Below are positions 1 to 6,127 of a DNA stretch of 8,566 nt, in pieces. Position 1 is the first letter of the stretch, and every line of letters begins with the position of its first letter. The notes below the pieces were generated by a model. The model worked only from the letters and a program-made list of their open reading frames with translations. It was not told the DNA's origin and did not search any database. Position numbers and translations under genes: made by a program. This stretch comes from Pedobacter sp. UBA1951. Its GTDB lineage: Bacteria > Bacteroidota > Bacteroidia > Sphingobacteriales > Sphingobacteriaceae. The stretch covers positions 10,327 to 18,892 of the forward strand of contig DDEP01000178.1 in assembly GCA_002336465.1 (NCBI GenBank), in the 5' to 3' direction.

Positions 1-1125
1 GTGTCATTTGCCATTCAGTGTTTCTGGTACAACAAGATAAGTGGTGATCATACTTTTAGCGAACTAGAACAAGCCAATTTCGATTGGATTTTCGGCTGTA
101 ATCCGTGGGGAACCAGTATGGTATATGGTTTACCTTCGTGGGCAGATACGCCTAAAAATCCTCACTCTGCCTTTACGCATTTAGGTGGATACCCTATAGA
201 TGGTGGATTGGTTGATGGCCCTGTTTACACCAGCATTTTTAAAGGCTTGATAGGCATACAACTTACCAAAGATGATGAGTACGCTGATTTCCAAAGCGAT
301 TTAGCCGTTTATCATGACGATTATGGAGATTATAGTACGAATGAGCCTACTATGGATGGAACGGCTTCGTTGATTTATCTACTGGCCGCCCAAGATCAAA
401 AGGCTAAAAGCAAAACAGAATCTGTATATGGTGCTATTACCCGTGGAGATATTAATGATAAAAAGCTGTCGATTGTATTTACAGGAGATGAATTTGCAGA
501 TGGAGGGGAAACCATTCAAAAAATTTTACAGCAGCACAAAGTGCAGGCGTCTTTTTTTCTCACCGGTAATTTCTACCGCAATCCAAAATATGCTGCTTTA
601 ATTAAAAAACTCAAAACAAGTGGCCATTACTTGGGTCCTCACTCAGACCGCCACTTGCTTTATAACGATTGGAAAAACCGAGACAGTATGCTGGTTACTC
701 GTACAGCATTTAACCATGATTTAAATGCCAATTATGCCGAGATGAAAAAGTTTGGCATAGAGAAAAAAGATGCGCAATACTTTCTTCCTCCCTATGAGTG
801 GTATAACCAGCAAATAGCCGATTGGACCAAAGAGCAAGGTTTGCAACTGATCAATTTTACTCACGGTACTCGTTCAAATGCAGATTATACTTATCCTGAA
901 ATGGGTAAATCTTATGTAAATAGTAACGATATCATGCAATCTATACTCAACTACGAGCAGCATAATACCAATGGCTTAAATGGGTACGTTCTATTGTTAC
1001 ACATAGGCACTGATCCTCGTAGGAAAGATAAGTTTTACAACAAGCTGCCAGATTTATTGCAATACCTTAAGGCTAAAGGCTATAAACCTGTTACCATAAA
1101 TCGGTTATTAAGCTCTGCAAATTAA
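1..1125 (+). CDS. GH9 glycosidase (C-terminal part) fused to NodB-like polysaccharide deacetylase, 5'-truncated by window
   Basis: The frame is open from the first base, so the GTG at position 1 is probably internal and the 5' part lies outside the window. Residues ~15-130 match the end of a family 9 glycoside hydrolase (endoglucanase/exo-glucosaminidase type): FGCNP at 31-35, NPH at 53-55, then Y104-x-D106-x4-Y111-x3-E115, the GH9 active-site signature with E115 as the expected general acid. The signature's last Asn is Thr121 here. The upstream DAGD-type catalytic Asp would be outside the window. Residues ~154-372 look like a NodB fold: FTGDEF (160-165) in place of the usual TFDDG, the zinc motif HSDRH (214-218), LPPYEW (262-267, RPPY-like) and LLLHIG (331-336). 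The enzyme is probably exported and would deacetylate and hydrolyse an acetylated polysaccharide; the substrate (chitin-, xylan- or cellulose-like) cannot be told. No clear terminator follows the stop. Confidence 0.85.
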   Translation: MSFAIQCFWYNKISGDHTFSELEQANFDWIFGCNPWGTSMVYGLPSWADTPKNPHSAFTHLGGYPIDGGLVDGPVYTSIFKGLIGIQLTKDDEYADFQSDLAVYHDDYGDYSTNEPTMDGTASLIYLLAAQDQKAKSKTESVYGAITRGDINDKKLSIVFTGDEFADGGETIQKILQQHKVQASFFLTGNFYRNPKYAALIKKLKTSGHYLGPHSDRHLLYNDWKNRDSMLVTRTAFNHDLNANYAEMKKFGIEKKDAQYFLPPYEWYNQQIADWTKEQGLQLINFTHGTRSNADYTYPEMGKSYVNSNDIMQSILNYEQHNTNGLNGYVLLLHIGTDPRRKDKFYNKLPDLLQYLKAKGYKPVTINRLLSSAN

Positions 1126-1158
1126 ATTTTTAGATTAACCAATATTAAATTAAATATT

Positions 1159-1166
1159 TACCTTTG
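1159..1166 (+). promoter_or_regulatory. Bacteroidota-type -7 promoter element (TACCTTTG)
   Basis: TACCTTTG matches the Bacteroidota consensus TAnnTTTG and lies 26 bp before the ATG at 1193. The -33 region holds only a weak TTAACC (1135-1140) instead of TTG. It would drive the 61-residue membrane protein and perhaps the DUF2911 gene 41 bp further on. Confidence 0.55.
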
Positions 1167-1192
1167 CTCAAAATTACATTACTTTAAATAAG

Positions 1193-1378
1193 ATGAGTTC
1201 ACAAGAGAATAACAAAAACAACTTTGATTGGATTTGGTATATTTTAGGTATGATTACCTTTGTACTTGCATTTTCTGCAGTAACATTACACATTGGTTAT
1301 TTATTCTTAGCTGCAATTTTAGGTTTAATTTTTGGCGGAGTTTTCCTTGAGAAAATAGTTAAAGGTCGTCAATATTAA
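1193..1378 (+). CDS. Small two-helix membrane protein, hypothetical
   Basis: This 61-residue protein has a polar Asn/Lys-rich N-terminus (about 1-12), a hydrophobic helix at ~14-32, a second at ~34-52 and a short basic tail (EKIVKGRQY). I do not recognise the family. A TAnnTTTG promoter element sits 26 bp upstream, which supports a real gene. The two helices are joined by a short turn around H33-G35, so an antiparallel hairpin in the inner membrane is likely. There is no signal cleavage site, Cys or enzymatic motif. It is separated from the co-directional DUF2911 gene by 41 bp and may share its transcript. Confidence 0.7.
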   Translation: MSSQENNKNNFDWIWYILGMITFVLAFSAVTLHIGYLFLAAILGLIFGGVFLEKIVKGRQY

Positions 1379-1419
1379 TCAACCTTAAAAAAGCTAGTAA
1401 AACGTTTTATTTTCATTGT

Positions 1420-1995
1420 ATGAAAAAACTTTCGTTTTTAGTTGTATTAACATTCAGTGCGTTTGGCTTATTCGCCCAATCGACAAAAACAAGTGAGGGT
1501 ATCGTCTTTCCGCAAGTTGACAGTAGCCCCTTAGATGTAGTTTATTATCCATTAAACACAACTAAATCAAAAGAGAATACCGACCCTGTTATTCGTGTTT
1601 TTTATTCACGTCCTTTTAAGAAAGGCAGGGAGATATTTGGTGTTTTAGAACCTTTTGATAAAGTTTGGCGCTTAGGAGCCAATGAAAGTACAGAAATCGA
1701 TTTTTTTAAGCCCGTTTTTATCAACAACACTAAGATAAAATCAGGACGTTATAGCTTATTCGCCATTCTGGGAAAAGAAAAATGGACCTTAATTGTAAAT
1801 AAACAAACCGATAAATGGGGTGCATTTTCTTACGATCAAACCAAAGATGTGGTAAGAATAGAAGTTCCTGTTGAAAAACCGAGCAAAGTAATTGAGATGC
1901 TCTCAATGACCTTTAATGAAGGTGAAAATACTGCAAATCTTATTATAGGTTGGGACAATACTCAAGTTTCCTTACCTATTAAATTTAAGAAATAA
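1420..1995 (+). CDS. DUF2911 family exported protein
   Basis: The 191-residue protein starts with a classic signal peptide (MKK, hydrophobic stretch to about 18, FAQ/S cleavage near residue 20), so it is probably periplasmic. The mature part carries the DUF2911 hallmarks: a YSRPFKKGREIFG segment (62-74) followed by VWRLGANE (82-89), then alternating beta-strand-like segments to the end (SGRYSLFAI 108-116, KWTLIVN 121-127, LIIGWDN 174-180). The family is abundant in Bacteroidota and its biochemical role is unknown. The length fits a single-domain member. The stop codon abuts a hairpin shared with the convergent anti-sigma gene. No strong TAnnTTTG element lies directly upstream, so transcription may come from the 1159 promoter. 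Confidence 0.88.
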   Translation: MKKLSFLVVLTFSAFGLFAQSTKTSEGIVFPQVDSSPLDVVYYPLNTTKSKENTDPVIRVFYSRPFKKGREIFGVLEPFDKVWRLGANESTEIDFFKPVFINNTKIKSGRYSLFAILGKEKWTLIVNKQTDKWGAFSYDQTKDVVRIEVPVEKPSKVIEMLSMTFNEGENTANLIIGWDNTQVSLPIKFKK

Positions 1996-2025
1996 AAAAG
2001 GGAAGCAATTAGCTTCCCTTTTTTT
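1994..2025. terminator. Bidirectional intrinsic terminator between convergent genes
   Basis: AAAAAAGGGAAGC (1994-2006), loop AATTA (2007-2011) and GCTTCCCTTTTTTT (2012-2025) form a perfect GC-core stem with an A run on one side and a T run on the other, so it can terminate transcription in both directions. The DUF2911 stop codon ends at 1995. The TAA stop of the minus-strand anti-sigma gene (2009-2011) lies inside the loop, so the last anti-sigma codons form one arm. Confidence 0.9.
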
Positions 2026-2509
2026 GCGTCATATTTTGTTTAAGCTTGCCATCTATAAAAAACAAGATAAGGCCTGCCAATGCTAGGCTAACGGTACAAA
2101 TAACCACATTTGTAAATACTCCGTTTAACTTAGAAAAATCAAAATTTATGCTGAATAATGGATCGGTACTTTCAGAAGTTGAAGGAGAAGAAATCACTCC
2201 GTAGATTAACCAACCTGACAATGCAGCCACAAAAAATGCGGCAATACCGTAAATAATCCTGATATCTAGCTTGGTTTTTAAGGGCGTGGGCAAAGCTTGT
2301 TCATTAACTTCTTCCATTACATTTCTTAAAAACGACATAGATGGCTCTTCCAGCTCAATCCCTTTAAGTTCTTTATTAAGGCCTAGCAATTCTTCATAAA
2401 GCATTGCAGCCTTAGGGTCAGTTTGCAAAAGGGTTTCAACCTCTATCTGCTCTTTAGCAGACAAAGTACCGTCAATATAACTCCAAATTTTTTCTTCTAT
2501 TGTGATCAT
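2009..2509 (-). CDS. Anti-sigma factor, two transmembrane helices
   Basis: The gene overlaps the ECF sigma gene by 4 bp (ATGA), which implies translational coupling and a cognate pair. The first ~65 residues look like an anti-sigma domain: WSYIDGTLSAKEQIEVETLL (9-28), then DPKAAMLYEELLGLNKEL (31-48). This pattern is typical of Bacteroidota anti-sigma factors. The HxxxCxxC zinc motif of ZAS proteins is absent, so it is a zinc-free version. Hydrophobic helices at ~85-106 and ~131-152 flank a short Ser/Thr/Asp loop (107-130) that would lie in the periplasm, with a basic tail returning to the cytoplasm. It probably holds the sigma factor at the membrane until an envelope signal releases it. The inducing signal is unknown. 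Confidence 0.85.
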   Translation of the reverse strand: MITIEEKIWSYIDGTLSAKEQIEVETLLQTDPKAAMLYEELLGLNKELKGIELEEPSMSFLRNVMEEVNEQALPTPLKTKLDIRIIYGIAAFFVAALSGWLIYGVISSPSTSESTDPLFSINFDFSKLNGVFTNVVICTVSLALAGLILFFIDGKLKQNMTQKKGS

Positions 2510-3087
2510 ATTAAGTCCTCCACTTCATTACCTAATACCATTTCTAGGCGTTCTTTTAATCTTTTTCTAGCCCGATGTAGCTTAACCTTAACTGTATTCG
2601 CATGCATTCCTAGCGTAGCCCCAATCTCCTCCAAACTTTGCTCTGCCTTATAAAACAGCGTAAGTATAGCCGCATCATCAGGTAAAAGAGTTTGTATACT
2701 TTCTTCTAACAAGATACTGATATTTTTGCGTTCAATAAGGTTTGAATCAAAACTGCCATCAGGGTTTGCAATCTGTATATATTCTTCTTCTCCGTCTATA
2801 GAGTGCGTATCTAATCTCTGCTTTCGCAAAAAAGTCATAGCGGTTGTATAAGTTATGGTGTACAACCAAGTAGAGAATTTAGCAGTTTTTTTAAATGTAC
2901 CTAATGCTTTATATGCTTTAACAAAGCAATCTTGCGCTACCTCCTCTGCATCTTCTCGTTTCTTTACATACCTTAACGCCAAAGAAAAAACAAGCTTTTG
3001 GTGTCGTTTAACCAAAATAGCATACTTTTTCGTATCTCCACCAAGTACGGCTTCTATCAATTCTAGGTCTGTTTCAATATGCGGCAT
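2506..3087 (-). CDS. ECF-type sigma-70 family RNA polymerase sigma factor
   Basis: This 193-residue protein has the two-domain layout of ECF sigma factors. Region 2 is at ~22-92: YAILVKRHQKLVFSLALRYV (22-41), DAEEVAQDCFVKAYKAL (46-62) and FSTWLYTITYTTAMTFLRKQ (71-90). A variable acidic linker spans ~93-125. Region 4 is at ~127-182, with LPDDAAILTLFYKAEQSLEEIG (135-156) and the recognition helix HANTVKVKLHRARKRLKE (162-179). Region 4 should read the -35 element. The ATG at 3087 is the only sensible start and lies 7 bp after an ECF-like promoter element (3095-3128), so the leader is very short and autoregulation is likely. The anti-sigma gene overlaps its stop by 4 bp. Upstream on the same strand is the SMR exporter gene, 47 bp away; read-through from it is possible. 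Confidence 0.93.
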   Translation of the reverse strand: MPHIETDLELIEAVLGGDTKKYAILVKRHQKLVFSLALRYVKKREDAEEVAQDCFVKAYKALGTFKKTAKFSTWLYTITYTTAMTFLRKQRLDTHSIDGEEEYIQIANPDGSFDSNLIERKNISILLEESIQTLLPDDAAILTLFYKAEQSLEEIGATLGMHANTVKVKLHRARKRLKERLEMVLGNEVEDLI

Positions 3088-3094
3088 AAGATGT

Positions 3095-3128
3095 GTATAT
3101 GACGCGGCAAAGCCCTATGAGGTTACAC
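3095..3128 (-). promoter_or_regulatory. Putative ECF sigma autoregulatory promoter (GTGTAACCT-N16-GTCATATAC)
   Basis: Read on the minus strand, GTGTAACCT (3128 to 3120), a 16-bp spacer and GTCATATAC (3103 to 3095) resemble ECF -35 (TGTAAC) and -10 (CGTCATA; the preceding base is C) elements. The same bipartite motif with identical spacing occurs before the DUF6249 gene on the + strand (4153-4186). It lies 7 bp before the sigma factor ATG, so the transcript would have almost no leader. Confidence 0.7.
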
Positions 3129-3134
3129 CTAAAA

Positions 3135-3464
3135 TTAGGCACCTTTTGTTTCGGCAAAAAACTTAAGTCCGGCAATAGAAAGAATCAAGGTTGAAATAAA
3201 GAAAACACGCCAGAAATTTACAGGTTCTTTAAAGAAAAGTATGCCTACCAGAACAGTTCCTACGGCACCTATTCCAGTCCATACAGCGTAAGCTGTACCC
3301 ATTGGCAATACTGTAGTAGCTTTATTTAGAAAAATAAAACTCGTGGTTGCGCAAATGAAAAAACCTATTGCCCATTTAACATTACTAAAGTTATTTGAAA
3401 GTTTTAAGCAAGTTGTAAAGCCTACCTCCAACATTCCTGCTATAATTAAATATATCCAAGCCAT
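3135..3464 (-). CDS. Small multidrug resistance (SMR) family exporter, SugE/Gdx-like
   Basis: The protein has 109 residues and four hydrophobic helices (~2-20, ~31-47, ~55-76, ~84-103). E13 in AGMLEVGF (9-16) is the membrane-embedded acidic residue that couples proton and substrate in SMR dimers. LPMGTAYAVWTGIGAVGT (53-70) is the conserved third-helix motif and is closer to SugE/Gdx (guanidinium exporter) than to EmrE (AYAIWSG). However, the Trp usual for Gdx after E13 is Phe16, so the substrate, guanidinium or quaternary ammonium, is uncertain. I chose the ATG at 3464 (MAWIYLIIAG, the normal family start). An in-frame TTG 18 bp upstream would add only a Lys/Asn tail. It lies 44-62 bp downstream of the Crp/Fnr regulator gene on the same strand and is probably its target or partner. 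A promoter-like CACTTTTG lies just before the start. Confidence 0.9.
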   Translation of the reverse strand: MAWIYLIIAGMLEVGFTTCLKLSNNFSNVKWAIGFFICATTSFIFLNKATTVLPMGTAYAVWTGIGAVGTVLVGILFFKEPVNFWRVFFISTLILSIAGLKFFAETKGA

Positions 3465-3526
3465 TTTTTTATTTTTTTGCAAAAGTGAGGCTTAATTCTC
3501 TTTTTTCTTTTAACAAATGATAAAAT

Positions 3527-4093
3527 TTACCTGATGCCTGCTCTGATCCTGCTCAAACTTACTTGAGTTATACCTAAATAAGAAGCAATATAACCTAGTT
3601 GCACTCTTTTAATTAAAGAAGGGTGTCTTTGCAACAATTCCTCATAGCGCTCGGTAGCCGTTTTAAACAAGTAACTGATAAAACGTTCTTCTGTTTGCAA
3701 CAATTCTTGTTCTGCAAACTTACGCCCCCAATTAGCCAATAAAATATTGTTAGCATAAATAGTATTTAGGTTGGTATTAGATACCCTATACAAAATACTG
3801 TCTTCCAGCATTTCTATATATTCATACCCAGGAGCATTTTTAAAGGAGCTCATAAAAGATACCATTATGGTTCCTTCTTCGCCAAACCAAATGGTTTGCT
3901 GGCCTTTTTCTGTATGACAATAGGCCCTAGCTATACCTTTTTCTATAAAATAAACATATTTCTCTACTTGATCAGCACTAATGACAACCGTATTTTTATG
4001 AACTTCTATCCGCTCCATTTGAGCCAAAAGAAACTGCTCTTCTGCCAAAGGCAAAGAAGCCACTTGCTGAATGCTTTGTATAATATTTTTCAA
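3527..4093 (-). CDS. Crp/Fnr family transcriptional regulator
   Basis: This 188-residue protein has a cyclic-nucleotide-binding-type jelly roll at ~25-115 (KYVYFIEKGIARAYCH 45-60, WFGEEGTIMVSF 69-80, ILYRV 100-104), then a linker helix and a C-terminal HTH at ~163-186 (QLGYIASYLGITQVSLSRIR). It is the short form common in Bacteroidota. The Arg-Ser/Thr pair that contacts cAMP in Crp is not present, and there is no N-terminal Fnr Cys cluster, so the ligand is unknown. The likely start is TTG at 4093. No ATG or GTG is in frame between the upstream TAA and this codon, and the first internal ATG (residue 26) would remove part of the N-terminal helix. The SMR exporter gene follows on the same strand, so it probably regulates drug or guanidinium efflux. 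A palindrome (4167-4185) in the divergent upstream region is a candidate operator. Confidence 0.88.
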   Translation of the reverse strand: MKNIIQSIQQVASLPLAEEQFLLAQMERIEVHKNTVVISADQVEKYVYFIEKGIARAYCHTEKGQQTIWFGEEGTIMVSFMSSFKNAPGYEYIEMLEDSILYRVSNTNLNTIYANNILLANWGRKFAEQELLQTEERFISYLFKTATERYEELLQRHPSLIKRVQLGYIASYLGITQVSLSRIRAGIR

Positions 4094-4152
4094 GATAGGA
4101 TCATGGTCAAGATTACAGGCATAAATTTACAGTATTATTTTTTTGTAGCGGA

Positions 4153-4186
4153 GTGTAACCTAATCTTTTATGATGTTGTCATAAAC
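4153..4186 (+). promoter_or_regulatory. Putative ECF-type promoter of the DUF6249 gene (GTGTAACCT-N16-GTCATAAAC)
   Basis: GTGTAACCT (4153-4161), a 16-bp spacer and GTCATAAAC (4178-4186) match the element before the sigma factor gene at 9/9 and 8/9 positions with the same spacing, while the spacers differ. The predicted transcription start near 4190 leaves a leader of about 50 nt before the ATG at 4242. The match implies control by the ECF sigma factor encoded at 2506-3087. Confidence 0.7.
4167..4185. promoter_or_regulatory. Palindrome TTTATGA-N5-TCATAAA, possible operator
   Basis: Perfect 7-bp inverted arms separated by TGTTG lie in the 148-bp divergent region between the Crp/Fnr gene and the DUF6249 gene. 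The size and symmetry suit a dimeric Crp/Fnr-type protein, but it does not match TGTGA-N6-TCACA or TTGAT-N4-ATCAA. The right arm coincides with the proposed -10 element, so part of the symmetry could be chance. Confidence 0.3.
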
Positions 4187-4241
4187 CTCAGAACGACGTT
4201 CATAATGAATAACAGATTAACAATTATAAAAAATTAATATT

Positions 4242-4598
4242 ATGCCTGGAGAATTAATACCTATAACCCTTTTCTTAAGCATAGCCATTGTTGCTTTTGC
4301 TTTCAGATATTTTATAAACCGAGAAAAAATGGCCATGATCGAAAGAGGGATAGATCCTGGGATAGCCAAATCTATTCCAAAGCCTTTTTTAAGCTTAAAG
4401 ACAGGTCTTCTTTTAGTAGGCTTAGGCTTAGGACTATTGGTTGCTATGATTTGCGTTAAATCAAGTTTCAGCTCTTCTTTAAAGGGCCAAGAACCTTTAC
4501 AGGTTACAGCTATTTACTTCGGTTGTGTGCTTGTTTTCGGTGGTTTGGGCCTTATTGTATCCTACGTTATAGAAAAGAAATGGATGGATAAACAATAA
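4242..4598 (+). CDS. DUF6249 family membrane protein
   Basis: This 118-residue protein has three predicted helices: ~4-22 (ITLFLSIAIVAFAFRYF), ~52-72 (KTGLLLVGLGLGLLVAMI) and ~87-110 (VTAIYFGCVLVFGGLGLIVSYV), ending in a charged EKKWMDKQ tail. The segment after helix 1, NREKMAMIERGIDPG (26-40), is the family hallmark, usually cytoplasmic. The function is unknown; as I recall, members often sit beside ECF sigma/anti-sigma genes in Bacteroidota. Here the gene is on the opposite strand, about 1.1 kb from the sigma gene, yet it carries a promoter motif almost identical to that of the sigma gene. This suggests it belongs to the same envelope-stress regulon. A strong intrinsic terminator follows 21 bp after the stop. 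Confidence 0.8.
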   Translation: MPGELIPITLFLSIAIVAFAFRYFINREKMAMIERGIDPGIAKSIPKPFLSLKTGLLLVGLGLGLLVAMICVKSSFSSSLKGQEPLQVTAIYFGCVLVFGGLGLIVSYVIEKKWMDKQ

Positions 4599-4605
4599 TC
4601 ATATC

Positions 4606-4665
4606 CACTTAATTAGTTGGGCAAAATTACTGTGCGAGCTGCTTGCACAGTAATTTTGCCTTTTT
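4606..4665 (+). repeat. Left copy of imperfect direct repeat flanking the DUF4932 gene; relic-like menI 3' end
   Basis: Hand alignment with 6128-6192 gives about 54 identities over 65 columns (6 mismatches, 5 single-base gap positions). The shared blocks are CACTTAA, GGCAAAATT, TGCTT and GTAATTTTGCCTTTTT. Read on the minus strand in the menI frame, this copy gives GKITVQAARTVILPN and then a stop, resembling the MenI terminus GKITCVSRLTTAILPKPI. Just upstream in that frame there are stop codons, so no gene remains. Confidence 0.75.
4620..4665 (+). terminator. Intrinsic terminator of the DUF6249 gene
   Basis: A perfect 16-bp inverted repeat, GGCAAAATTACTGTGC (4620-4635) and its complement (4645-4660), encloses a 9-nt loop (GAGCTGCTT) and is followed by TTTTT. 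It ends transcription from 4242 before the DUF4932 gene, which therefore needs its own promoter in 4666-4711. Confidence 0.92.
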
Positions 4666-4711
4666 ATTACAGATACCCACGTTTAAAAACGAGCCTTAAC
4701 ACAACTAAAGA

Positions 4712-6109
4712 ATGAAATTATTTACAACCTTATTTTTAAGCTTTTTTACACTTTTAGCTCTTGCACAGCAGAATACTGTTTTAGAAAAACCAAAAGTTGA
4801 TGAGCGTATTGAAATTTTAAGTATCGTTTTCAGGCTCGCAGACAGTGAAGAATATAAATCAGAGCAGTTCAAACTTTACAGTGATAAGATTCAGGCTTAT
4901 TATAGCCCTTTTAAAAATCATGAACTTATTCAGTTTATCAAAAATTTGAGACGCACAAATGGTGTTGGATACGACGCTGTTATGAGCATGGCTATTCATC
5001 TAGACAATGATTTAAATCCAATAGTTAACTTTACCGGCGATATTCCCGACAAACGTTGGGGAAAAGAAAATGCTTATCAATTTGCAAAGCTTTTAAAGCA
5101 ATTTTATAAAGACAGCAATAGCAAGCAATTTTTCGAATCCAATCAACCACTTTACGCAGAAGTAAGCAAACGTTTCCTCCCCATATATGAGCATCTTGAG
5201 CTGAATTGGTACACTAAATTTTATGGAAAACAGCCAGACGAAAAGTTTGTAATCGTAAACGGGCTTGGGAACGGAGGGGGAAACTACGGCCCCTCTATCA
5301 CTTTACCAAATGGGAAAAGAGAAGTTTATGCAATTATGGGAACTTGGCAAACAGACAGCGTGGGAATGGCAGATTTTACAATTAACAACTACTTTCCTAC
5401 TTTGCTTCATGAGTTTAACCATTCATTTGTAAACTATCTACTAGATAAAAACCCTCAGCCCTTTAGAAAATCCGGAGCAAAAATATACAAAGTACTGGCT
5501 AAGGAAATGCAGAACCAAGCTTATGGAACGTGGGAAACAATGCTTAACGAAGCGTTGGTAAGAGCTGCGGTCATTAAATACATGAAAGACCATAAATTTA
5601 CTAAGCAGGAAATAGAAGAAGAAACCACCGAACAGTTAAATAGAGGCTTTGTATGGATTGAAGAATTAGTATCAGAGCTTGAGAAATATGATAATCAGAG
5701 GGATAAATATCCAACTTTAGAAAGTTATATGCCAAACCTCATCAACGCTTACCATGCTTACGCAGAAAACATAAACACCTACGTTAAACGACTTGATGAG
5801 AAACGACCAAGGGTAATTTCAATCAATGAATTCAAAAACGGTGATCAGAACGTTGATGCTTCTTTAAAACGAATTGTCATTAACTTTGACCAACCACTTT
5901 TAGGAAGGGGGCGCTCTATTAATGGTATTGATAAAAGTACTTTTCCCAACTTTAAAAATATCACCTATACAGCAGATAAAAAATCTATCATTATTGAATG
6001 GGATTTAGAAGCCAATAAGAATTACGAATTTATCTTAACGGGCTTGGCCTTTAAATCACCCAAAGGAATATCAATGAAGAATTATAAAATAAGCTTTAAA
6101 ACCAAGTAA
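4712..6109 (+). CDS. Exported DUF4932-type protein with HExxH metalloprotease-like motif and C-terminal Ig-like domain
   Basis: The 465-residue protein begins with a signal peptide (hydrophobic 3-18, ALAQ/Q cleavage near 19). The central part (about 30-355) is mostly helical and carries LLHEFNHSF (231-239), giving H233-E234-x-x-H237. A second conserved acidic segment, MLNEALVRA (277-285), puts E280 43 residues later as a likely third zinc ligand, as in gluzincin-type peptidases. The GNGGGNYGPS segment (186-195) is another family-like feature. The last ~100 residues (PRVISINEF 366-374, RIVINFDQPL 387-396, YEFILTGLAFKS 438-449) look like an SbsA/Big_5 Ig-like beta domain. The family assignment is from memory; proteolytic activity is inferred and not established. 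The gene is isolated between two related terminators that form a direct repeat, which suggests it entered the locus as a unit. The ATG at 4712 has only AAAG as a weak upstream signal. Confidence 0.82.
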   Translation: MKLFTTLFLSFFTLLALAQQNTVLEKPKVDERIEILSIVFRLADSEEYKSEQFKLYSDKIQAYYSPFKNHELIQFIKNLRRTNGVGYDAVMSMAIHLDNDLNPIVNFTGDIPDKRWGKENAYQFAKLLKQFYKDSNSKQFFESNQPLYAEVSKRFLPIYEHLELNWYTKFYGKQPDEKFVIVNGLGNGGGNYGPSITLPNGKREVYAIMGTWQTDSVGMADFTINNYFPTLLHEFNHSFVNYLLDKNPQPFRKSGAKIYKVLAKEMQNQAYGTWETMLNEALVRAAVIKYMKDHKFTKQEIEEETTEQLNRGFVWIEELVSELEKYDNQRDKYPTLESYMPNLINAYHAYAENINTYVKRLDEKRPRVISINEFKNGDQNVDASLKRIVINFDQPLLGRGRSINGIDKSTFPNFKNITYTADKKSIIIEWDLEANKNYEFILTGLAFKSPKGISMKNYKISFKTK

Positions 6110-6127
6110 AGGCAGGCCTCTTTTTAA

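Noticed and set aside
2423..2653. Plus-strand open frame antisense to the anti-sigma/sigma junction
   Set aside because: It overlaps two well-supported minus-strand genes, has low-complexity composition and no recognisable motif or promoter.
3128..3139. CCTAA-AA-TTAGG hairpin at the SMR gene end
   Set aside because: The arms are only five bases with no T tract; part overlaps the sigma promoter, so it is not called a terminator.
2855..3166. Plus-strand open frame antisense to the sigma factor
   Set aside because: It covers the sigma gene and its promoter and ends inside the SMR gene; the product resembles no family.
3465..3482. TTG start adding six residues to the SMR exporter
   Set aside because: The family normally begins with MAWIYL, and the TTG belongs to a promoter-like CACTTTTG followed by an A run.
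4191..4201. Short palindrome GAACG-A-CGTTC after the DUF6249 promoter
   Set aside because: Five-base arms are too short to separate from chance, and no second copy was seen.
3896..4237. Plus-strand open frame ending just before the DUF6249 gene
   Set aside because: It is antisense to the Crp/Fnr gene, and its 3' half covers the ECF-like promoter and palindrome. Its composition is rich in Phe/Tyr/Ile as expected of a shadow frame.
4094..4241. Guanidine riboswitch for the SugE/Gdx-like exporter
   Set aside because: The exporter sits downstream of the Crp/Fnr gene with only a short A-rich gap; no structured leader with conserved riboswitch motifs was seen there or in this divergent region.
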